From: Fimbriimonadaceae bacterium | GTDB taxonomy: Bacteria > Armatimonadota > Fimbriimonadia > Fimbriimonadales > Fimbriimonadaceae | Direction: 5' to 3' | Length of the DNA: 8,067 nt | Assembly: GCA_019454665.1 (NCBI GenBank) | Contig: JACFNW010000035.1 | Span: 2,762-10,828 of the forward strand | Shown here: positions 1 to 5,075 of the stretch, piece after piece | Layout of the letters: each line of letters opens with the position of its first letter | Position numbering within the stretch: position 1 is the first letter of the stretch | Position numbers and translations under genes: made by a program | Notes under the pieces: generated by a model | Told to the model about the DNA's origin: nothing | Database searches by the model: none | The model's input: only the letters and a program-made list of their open reading frames with translations

Positions 1-608
1 GCCCGGATCTTGCCCAACACATCGGCGGCTGCGCCTCGGGTGTCGCGGTCCTCGTGGTCGAGGTACGGCATGGCGACCGGAATCGCCGCTCGGCCCCGCT
101 CGACCAGAAAAGCGATCGCGTTGGCGCGCGCGGCGGGCACGGCCAATTGCGCGGCTGCTTCGGTCACAGCCCCATCGCCCGCAGCCCGCAGGGCTGCGAA
201 CACGGCGTTGCGCTGGAAACCGCCCGACTCCTTGAGTTCGGCGGCGACCGCTTGGGTCTGAACCGGCCCGATAGCCGCTAGCGTGGCCGCCAGCGAGGCG
301 CGGGCGTCTTCGTCGAGCGTGCCCAGCAAGACCACGGCAAGCCGCGCCATCTCGGGCGCATCGGTGTGCCGCGCCATGTTCTCGGCCATCTTGCGGCGCT
401 CGGCCGGCTCAAGACCTTTGTAGAAGTTGGCGGCATCGGGACGCGTGGCCAAGGCGACGAAGAACGCGCGTTGGGCGGGCGTGGCTTCTCCTAGGGCGGT
501 GGCGCGGTCTCGCGCCGTTGTCCACGCGTTCCACGCGAACAGCCCGCCCGCCAAGGCCAGCATGGCCAGCAGGAGTTGCAGGGCGCGCACGCGTGCCGAA
601 CCGCGCAT
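1..608 (-). CDS. Membrane-anchored HEAT-repeat protein (C-terminus cut by window edge)
   Basis: An open minus-strand frame runs from an ATG at 608 to the left edge, giving 202 residues with no stop. After a short basic N-terminus (MRGSARVR) comes one hydrophobic helix at about residues 9-29, then a soluble part. This fits an N-in, C-out single-pass anchor or an uncleaved signal sequence. The rest is Ala-rich, Leu-rich and helical. The last visible stretch, residues about 175-202, has the HEAT/PBS-lyase pattern: Ala-Ile-Pro, then Leu-Asp-His-Glu-Asp, an Arg, and Ala-Ala-Asp-Val-Leu-Gly-Lys-Ile. Residues about 83-170 look like degenerate repeats of the same kind. HEAT repeats are protein-binding scaffolds, and the partner here is unknown. 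The gene is divergent from rpiB across 55 bp. No Shine-Dalgarno is visible before the ATG. The coding direction is supported by strong GC bias at third positions and the coherent repeat pattern; a function cannot be assigned. Confidence 0.75.
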   Translation of the reverse strand, partial: MRGSARVRALQLLLAMLALAGGLFAWNAWTTARDRATALGEATPAQRAFFVALATRPDAANFYKGLEPAERRKMAENMARHTDAPEMARLAVVLLGTLDEDARASLAATLAAIGPVQTQAVAAELKESGGFQRNAVFAALRAAGDGAVTEAAAQLAVPAARANAIAFLVERGRAAIPVAMPYLDHEDRDTRGAAADVLGKIR

Positions 609-621
609 GGGCCCGAGATTC

Positions 622-634
622 GACGCTCGGCGTC
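622..634. repeat. Small perfect palindrome between divergent genes
   Basis: GACGC-TCG-GCGTC is a 5-bp perfect inverted repeat with a 3-nt spacer, in the 55-bp space between the HEAT-repeat gene and rpiB. It could be an operator half-site pair or a tiny hairpin. At this GC content a 5-bp repeat is common by chance, so the assignment is weak. Confidence 0.2.
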
Positions 635-650
635 AAAGTCCTGCCGATGC

Positions 651-656
651 CACAAT
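651..656 (+). promoter_or_regulatory. Candidate -10 box for leaderless rpiB mRNA
   Basis: CACAAT matches four of six positions of TATAAT and ends 7 nt before the ATG at 664, which would place transcription initiation at or next to the start codon. No clear -35 hexamer is seen 16-18 bp upstream, and no Shine-Dalgarno precedes the ATG. A similar arrangement occurs in front of the aldehyde dehydrogenase gene at 5076. The ATG at 655 overlaps this box, which is one reason to prefer 664. Confidence 0.35.
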
Positions 657-663
657 GGAACCC

Positions 664-1101
664 ATGATCGTCGCCCTCGGATCGGACCACGCCGGATACG
701 CGCACAAGGAAGCCGTGCAGGCCCACTTGCGTTCGCTGGGGCACACCGTGCTCGATTGCGGCACCGATTCGGCCGAAGCATGCGACTATCCCGACTTCAT
801 TCGCCCGGCGGCGCTCGCCGTGGCGAGTGGCGAAGCCGATCGTGGCATCGTGTTCGGCGGCTCGGGCAACGGCGAAGCGATCGTGGCCAACCGAGTGGCC
901 GGCATCCGATGCGCGGTCTGCTGGTCGGAAGAGACGGCGATACTGGCGCGTCGGCACAACGACGCGAACATGATCTCGCTCGGCGAGCGCTTGGTGCCGC
1001 TCGAGACCGCGCTCAGAATCGTAGACCGGTTCTTGGGCGAACCCTTCGACGGCGGCCGCCACGCGCGGCGCATCGCCAAGATAGACGAACCGCTCGCCTA
1101 A
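664..1101 (+). CDS. rpiB: Ribose-5-phosphate isomerase B (Glu-type)
   Basis: Interconverts ribulose 5-phosphate and ribose 5-phosphate in the cytoplasmic non-oxidative pentose phosphate pathway. The 145-residue product matches the LacA/LacB/RpiB family length (E. coli RpiB is 149). Visible motifs are the N-terminal strand ending in SDHAG (residues 7-11), DYPDF (41-45), the phosphate-binding GGSGNGE loop (65-71), ANR (75-77), the RRHNDAN segment with His98 and Asn99, and GGRHARRI (130-137). Where E. coli has its catalytic Cys65, this protein has Gly65. Glu71 lies where the Mycobacterium tuberculosis enzyme carries its proposed base (Glu75), so it belongs to that subtype. ATG 664 gives the family-typical start (MIVALGSDHAG); an in-frame ATG at 655 would add three residues. 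There is no Shine-Dalgarno, and a -10-like box lies just upstream. The TAA overlaps the TAG of convergent prs. LacA/LacB-like specificity is less likely because no lac or tagatose genes are present. Confidence 0.93.
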   Translation: MIVALGSDHAGYAHKEAVQAHLRSLGHTVLDCGTDSAEACDYPDFIRPAALAVASGEADRGIVFGGSGNGEAIVANRVAGIRCAVCWSEETAILARRHNDANMISLGERLVPLETALRIVDRFLGEPFDGGRHARRIAKIDEPLA

Positions 1102-2039
1102 CGCCAGCTGGTGAACAACTGGCTGACCGACTCGTTCAGGTGAATGCGCCGGATCGCCTCGCCGAACAGTGGCGCCGATTCCAGCACGGTGAGCTTGGGC
1201 ACGCGCTTGGAAGCCGGGATCGGGATGGTGTCCACTACGATCACCTCTTCGATCACGCTGTCCTGAAGCCGTTGCGCCGCGCTCCCGCTGAGCACGGGAT
1301 GCGTGCACGAGACCACGACCGACGTCGCGCCCCGCTTCATGAGCGCTTCCGCACCCTGAACCACGGACCCGCCCGTGTCAATCATGTCGTCAATCATCAC
1401 GCACTTCTTGCCCTCGACTTCGCCGATGATCTCCACGATGTCCACCTTGTTCGGCTCGGGGCGTCGTTTGGCGATGATCGCCAGGGGTGCCTTGAGCATT
1501 TCCGCCAGGGCTCGGGCGCGCGGCACGCCACCCACGTCCGGACTGACCACCACCACGTCTTGATCCAGAAACCCCTGCTCCAGCATGTAGTTTCCGATGA
1601 TCGGTCCGCCGTAAAGGTGGTCCACCGGGATGTTGAAGAACCCCTGAATCTGTTCGGCGTGCAGGTCGCAGGTCACGATGCGGTGCGCGCCGGCCATCGT
1701 GATCAGGTCGGCCACCAGTCGTGCCGTCACAGGCTCGCGCGGCTTGATCTTTTTATCCTGCCTCGCGTAACCGTAATACGGCATGACAACCGTAATGCGG
1801 CTGGCCGACGCCCGCCGGAACGCATCCAGCATCACCAGGAGTTGCATCAGGTTGTCGTTGACCGGGGCGCACGTCGGCTGGAGGATGAACACGTCGTTGC
1901 CGCGCGCGCTTTCCTCGACCATCACGCGCACTTCCCCATCCGAGAACTGGGTGCATGTCATGCGGCCAAGTTCGATGCCGAGGTGGTCGGCGATCCGGCC
2001 ACCCAGTTCAGGGTTCGCCGTGCCGGCAAACAGCTTCAT
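1098..2039 (-). CDS. prs: Ribose-phosphate pyrophosphokinase (PRPP synthetase, class I)
   Basis: Transfers pyrophosphate from ATP to ribose 5-phosphate to give PRPP, the precursor of purines, pyrimidines, histidine, tryptophan and NAD. The 313 residues match the family length (about 315). Motifs in order: FSDGE (32-36), the catalytic flexible loop beginning YGYARQDKK (89-97), CDLHAEQ with Asp125 and His127, SPDVGG (166-171), the Lys191-Arg-Arg loop, the PRPP-binding IDDMIDTGGS (216-225), and the conserved tail NESVSQLF (302-309). ATG 2039 is chosen because MKLFAGTANPEL is the standard N-terminus. A longer reading from 2114 would overlap glmU and add 25 unrelated residues. The gene starts 14 bp after the glmU stop, so the two are almost surely co-transcribed, and no strong Shine-Dalgarno is seen. 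The downstream end overlaps convergent rpiB, which supplies its substrate. Confidence 0.97.
   Translation of the reverse strand: MKLFAGTANPELGGRIADHLGIELGRMTCTQFSDGEVRVMVEESARGNDVFILQPTCAPVNDNLMQLLVMLDAFRRASASRITVVMPYYGYARQDKKIKPREPVTARLVADLITMAGAHRIVTCDLHAEQIQGFFNIPVDHLYGGPIIGNYMLEQGFLDQDVVVVSPDVGGVPRARALAEMLKAPLAIIAKRRPEPNKVDIVEIIGEVEGKKCVMIDDMIDTGGSVVQGAEALMKRGATSVVVSCTHPVLSGSAAQRLQDSVIEEVIVVDTIPIPASKRVPKLTVLESAPLFGEAIRRIHLNESVSQLFTSWR
1103..1123 (-). terminator. Hairpin at the convergent rpiB/prs ends, possible terminator without U-tract
   Basis: On the minus strand GCCAGTTG-TTCAC-CAGCTGGC folds into an 8-bp stem with one G-U pair and a 5-nt loop. It lies inside the last codons of prs and directly beyond the rpiB stop. 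On the plus strand the same bases form the stem with one C-A mismatch. Because the two genes overlap at their stop codons, there is no intergenic space for a conventional terminator. No run of T follows on either strand, so intrinsic termination is doubtful. Confidence 0.3.
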
Positions 2040-2053
2040 GCCCGTCAGCGGTC

Positions 2054-3460
2054 TCAGTTCGAGCCCTGGTTCTGACGTTCGGCGATCTTCCTGGCGCGAA
2101 AGTGTGGTGCCCATTCCGGTTTGACCTCTTGGCGAGCGCGCCCCAGAGCCAAGGCCTCCGCCTCGACGTCGTGGGAGATGACGCTGCCCGCCGCGATGAT
2201 CGCGCCCGCGCCGATTTCGACCGGAGCGATCAACGTGCTATTAGACCCCACAAACGCCCCGTCCCCGATCTTGGTGCGATGCTTGAGGAATCCGTCGTAG
2301 TTGCACGTGATGGTCCCGGCGCCGATGTTGGCCTTCGCGCCCACTTCGGCGTCCCCGATGTACGTCAGGTGGCTGACGCTGGACTTCTCGCCGATCACGG
2401 CGTTCTTGATCTCCACGAAGTTGCCGATCTTCGCGCCGGCGCGCAGTTCGGCGTGAGGGCGGATGTTGGCGAACGGCCCCACGCGCACGCCATCGGCGAC
2501 CCTGGCGCGGTTGAGATGGCTCATCAGGATTTCGCACCTGTCGCCGATGGAACAATCGCGGATGAGCGTGTTCGGCCCGACATCCGTACCTTTGCCCACC
2601 GTTGTCGCGACTTCGATCACGGTGTTGGGGTGGATGACGGCATCCATGCCCAGCACCACGTCCGGACCGATGAACGCCGTATCGGGGTCCACGATGGTCA
2701 CGCCCGCCTTGGCGTGCCGCTCGAGAATCCGCAACCGCAATTCCTTGGCTGCAAGGGCCAACTGCCACCGGTCGTTGACGCCCGTCATCACCGCAGCGTC
2801 TTCGAAGATCACGGTCTCGACCTTGCCGCCATCCTTGTACACTGCTTCCAACATGTCGGTCAGGTAGTACTCGCCCTGGGCGTTCTCGGCGCTGAGCGTG
2901 GGCAAAAGTCGGAACAGCGTCTTGGCGTCGAAGCAATAGACGCTGACGCAGACCTCCTTGAGTTTGCGCTGCTCCGGCGTGGCGTCCTTCTCTTCGACGA
3001 TCGCGCACGGCTGGCCTTTGGCATCGCGCAGAATGCGCCCGTAACCCGTGGGGTCGTCGAACACGACGGTTGCGACCGTGGCATGGTTGCCTCCCGTCCG
3101 ATGGGCATCGGCCAACTTCTTCAACGAGGCGCCGTCGATCAGGGGCAGGTCGCCCGCGCTGACCAACACCGGACCCTCGTAGTCGCTCAGCACCTGCTCG
3201 GCCATCATCGCGGCGTGGCCCGTGCCTTTCTGTTCGGTCTGTTCCGCGTAGAGGTACGAGCCGCCGAGCACGTCGCGCATCACGTCGCCACGGTGCCCGA
3301 CGACGAACGCGATGGGGTCTGCACCCGCCTGACGCATCGCGCGTCCCACCAAGCCGCCCAGCGGCACACCCAAAACGGGCATCGCGCACTTGGGCAAATC
3401 CGACTTCATCCGTGTGCCCTTGCCAGCGGCGAGCACGATTCCTGCCAATCGTTCAGTCAT
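2054..3460 (-). CDS. glmU: Bifunctional UDP-N-acetylglucosamine pyrophosphorylase / glucosamine-1-phosphate N-acetyltransferase
   Basis: Catalyses the last two steps to UDP-GlcNAc in the cytoplasm: acetylation of glucosamine 1-phosphate, then uridylyl transfer, feeding peptidoglycan synthesis. It has 468 residues (E. coli: 456). The N-terminal Rossmann-like uridyltransferase domain (about 1-230) shows LAAGKGTRM (10-18), Lys24, the QKGTGHA loop (77-83), the metal-binding Asp104 in AGDLPL, and GVND (227-230). The C-terminal left-handed beta-helix (about 255-445) shows hexapeptide repeats, VGPFANIRP (327-335), the catalytic His364 in SHLTYIGDAEVG, CNYDG (386-390) and VGS (404-406). Both active sites look complete. 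One oddity is LPKCAMPV, where most family members have a His before the Pro. It is followed after 14 bp by prs and preceded after 84 bp by the M61 gene on the same strand. That 84-bp leader can form a notable RNA structure ending at an AGGA 10 nt before the ATG. Confidence 0.97.
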   Translation of the reverse strand: MTERLAGIVLAAGKGTRMKSDLPKCAMPVLGVPLGGLVGRAMRQAGADPIAFVVGHRGDVMRDVLGGSYLYAEQTEQKGTGHAAMMAEQVLSDYEGPVLVSAGDLPLIDGASLKKLADAHRTGGNHATVATVVFDDPTGYGRILRDAKGQPCAIVEEKDATPEQRKLKEVCVSVYCFDAKTLFRLLPTLSAENAQGEYYLTDMLEAVYKDGGKVETVIFEDAAVMTGVNDRWQLALAAKELRLRILERHAKAGVTIVDPDTAFIGPDVVLGMDAVIHPNTVIEVATTVGKGTDVGPNTLIRDCSIGDRCEILMSHLNRARVADGVRVGPFANIRPHAELRAGAKIGNFVEIKNAVIGEKSSVSHLTYIGDAEVGAKANIGAGTITCNYDGFLKHRTKIGDGAFVGSNSTLIAPVEIGAGAIIAAGSVISHDVEAEALALGRARQEVKPEWAPHFRARKIAERQNQGSN

Positions 3461-3470
3461 GTATGGCCAA

Positions 3471-3558
3471 TCCTGTCCCTATCGCATCCTTGCGCAGGAG
3501 GCCTAAAGGATACGACATCGGAGCCGTCGTTGGCGCTGACTGCGTTACCGGGACAGGA
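3471..3558 (-). promoter_or_regulatory. Structured leader between the M61 gene and glmU, possible RBS-masking RNA
   Basis: Read on the minus strand. A 12-bp stem, TGTCGTATCCTT (3517-3506) with AAGGATGCGATA (3491-3480), encloses a 14-nt loop. Its two non-Watson-Crick positions are G-U pairs, which pair only in minus-strand RNA; on the plus strand they are A-C mismatches. The next nine bases, GGGACAGGA (3479-3471), include the only Shine-Dalgarno-like AGGA before glmU. They are perfectly complementary to TCCTGTCCC (3558-3550), the last M61 codons. The loop contains CCTCCT, itself like an anti-Shine-Dalgarno. In a read-through transcript these pairings would close the glmU ribosome site. No U-tract follows, so it does not look like a simple terminator. 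An alternative is a glmU promoter: TATCCT (3512-3507) resembles a -10 box but lacks a -35, and transcripts starting there would lose the stem. Confidence 0.4.
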
Positions 3559-5020
3559 ACTTCGCGAGCAATTCACGTTGCCGCTCGGTGGCTTCGGGGC
3601 TCGCGATCAGCGCGCCACCCTCCGGCACCAGCCCGATCCCGCCGAGCAACTCGTAAGGCATCTCGGCCGTGCTCCTGACCATGCGGTCGTAAAGCGGCCC
3701 GAACGCCTCGCCGCCCAACAGGATGAGTTCGGCCCGGATGGCGTCCTCGCCGAAGCCGGGTTTGGGCAGGCCGTACTTGGCGTACATCCCGCGCATCAGG
3801 TGATCCAGGCTCTTATCGCCATCGGTCGCGGCGCGGAGCGCGGCATCCAGCAGCAAGCCGATGACCAGGCCCTTGTTGTAGTAACTGAGGTCGCCAACCC
3901 CGAAACCACCGTTCTCCCAGGCCTCCCACGAAGCGTCTTCGACCGTCTTGGTGCGTCGCGTCCGCCCGTTCTGGAGCGTGGCGATCTGGCCCGCCATGTT
4001 GCCGAGGAACTGCTCGGGAGTCATGAGCCCAGCCCACAGGACGAGCCGGTGCGCATAGTAATCCGTCACGCCCTCGGAGAACCAGAGGTTCTTGGTGCGC
4101 ACGGGCTTTGTGTAATCGAACGGCCCCAGAACGGCCGGGCGGAGCCGCTTGACGTTCCACGTGTGGAAAAACTCGTGGGCGGCCAGCGTGTCTACGTTGA
4201 GCGAACGCGTGTTCCAGATGTTGAGGACCGTGCTCGAGCGGTGCTCCAGGCCGCCGCTGAACGCACCGGGGTCGAGGTGGACCAGGTACAGGTAGCGGGG
4301 GAACGGGGCATCGCCCCAGAACCTGATCCCGGCCTCCGAAATGCGCCGGAAGCGTTCGGTCTCGAAGTCGAGATTGGCCTGGATGTCGCCGCGCAAGGTG
4401 CTGAAGACAGCCTCGAACGGTTTGCCGCCCGCCGAGAAGGTTCGCCGCTCGAACCGGCCCATCTGGATGGGGTGGTCAATGAACTCGTCGTAGTCGGCCG
4501 ATTTGTAGCGCCCGTCGCCCGCCGGGTCCATGGCCGTGGCGATCTCCCATCCACGAGGCAACCGGATCGTGAGCCAGTGGGTCTCGGTCATGCGTGTGGG
4601 CGAGTAGACAAACGTGGACGGGCCGTTCACAAACGCCTTGTCGCCTTGGATGCTCGCCCCGAAGAATCCCGGCGCCGGGTCGTCCGCGAGCACGCGGTAG
4701 GAGAAGCTGATCGGCTCGGCGCCCGGGTTCTGGACCGTCCACTCGCGCGTGCCCGAGCGTTCCACCTTCAGCGGCTGGCCGCTGGCGTCGGCGGCCCGCA
4801 CGTCCGAGATCTTCTCCTGGTAGTTGAGGATGAAGTAGAACCCGGGGCACCATGCGGGAATCTGAAAGACCTCCTTTTCCGCAGCCTTGTCCAGCCGGAC
4901 CGACACGCGGTACTGGCGCGCGACCGAGTCCGGCTCGATGGCATAGTGCAGATCGGCCGTGGCCAAGCCGGCGAGAGCCAAGGCGAGAAGGGTTCCAACG
5001 GTGCGCATGGTCTTGTTCAT
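3545..5020 (-). CDS. M61-family metallopeptidase (glycyl-aminopeptidase type), exported, lacking PDZ domain
   Basis: A zinc aminopeptidase-like protein of 491 residues. Residues 1-22 form a signal peptide: MNKTMR, a hydrophobic core, then an Ala-Thr-Ala cleavage site before Asp23. This implies secretion or a periplasmic location. The N-terminal beta domain of the M61 family covers about 23-200. The catalytic domain shows GGLEHRSSTVL (256-266), the zinc motif HEFFH (282-286) within a family-typical HTWNVKRLRP context, the third ligand Glu316 in WFSEGVTDYY, and SYYNKG (379-384). All expected catalytic residues are present. Typical M61 proteins are near 600 residues and carry a C-terminal PDZ domain; here the protein stops just after the segment that normally precedes it. 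ATG 5020 is chosen; ATG 5008, four codons in, would also keep the signal peptide. Frames extending further upstream run into the divergent dehydrogenase gene. It may be co-transcribed with glmU and prs. The substrate is unknown. Confidence 0.92.
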   Translation of the reverse strand: MNKTMRTVGTLLALALAGLATADLHYAIEPDSVARQYRVSVRLDKAAEKEVFQIPAWCPGFYFILNYQEKISDVRAADASGQPLKVERSGTREWTVQNPGAEPISFSYRVLADDPAPGFFGASIQGDKAFVNGPSTFVYSPTRMTETHWLTIRLPRGWEIATAMDPAGDGRYKSADYDEFIDHPIQMGRFERRTFSAGGKPFEAVFSTLRGDIQANLDFETERFRRISEAGIRFWGDAPFPRYLYLVHLDPGAFSGGLEHRSSTVLNIWNTRSLNVDTLAAHEFFHTWNVKRLRPAVLGPFDYTKPVRTKNLWFSEGVTDYYAHRLVLWAGLMTPEQFLGNMAGQIATLQNGRTRRTKTVEDASWEAWENGGFGVGDLSYYNKGLVIGLLLDAALRAATDGDKSLDHLMRGMYAKYGLPKPGFGEDAIRAELILLGGEAFGPLYDRMVRSTAEMPYELLGGIGLVPEGGALIASPEATERQRELLAKFLSR

Positions 5021-5063
5021 ACGACGCTGGGGCGCAAGACGACGTGACCACCAGCCCGGCAGA

Positions 5064-5069
5064 TACAAT
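5064..5069 (+). promoter_or_regulatory. Candidate -10 box for leaderless aldehyde dehydrogenase mRNA
   Basis: TACAAT (five of six matches to TATAAT) ends 6 nt before the ATG at 5076, so initiation would fall at or beside the start codon. No Shine-Dalgarno lies between the box and the ATG, and no good -35 is seen. Its complement within GATTGTATC could contribute to the divergent M61 promoter, because only 55 bp separate the two start codons. Confidence 0.45.
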
Positions 5070-5075
5070 CGCTCC

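Noticed and set aside
655..663. Alternative rpiB start at ATG 655
   Set aside because: It would add Met-Glu-Pro before the family-typical start and would lie on the -10-like box. It cannot be fully excluded.
576..2075. A 499-codon plus-strand frame spanning rpiB and the antisense of prs
   Set aside because: It runs in a different frame through rpiB and across an unrelated gene on the other strand; its composition is typical of a GC-rich shadow frame.
2040..2114. Extended prs start at 2114
   Set aside because: It would overlap glmU by 61 bp and add 25 residues not found at PRPP synthetase N-termini.
3507..3512. TATCCT as a -10 box for a glmU promoter
   Set aside because: No -35 hexamer stands at 16-18 bp upstream, and the bases are already accounted for by the stem. 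Kept only as an alternative to the leader-structure reading.
1955..5047. A 1030-codon open frame on the plus strand opposite prs, glmU and the M61 gene
   Set aside because: It is antisense to three clear genes, and its translation is rich in Arg, His, Gly and Asp with no recognisable motif. Long antisense frames of this sort arise from strong third-position GC bias.
5026..5055. GCTGG...CCAGC inverted repeat in the divergent M61/dehydrogenase region
   Set aside because: Only 5 bp with a 20-nt spacer; this is expected by chance in GC-rich DNA.
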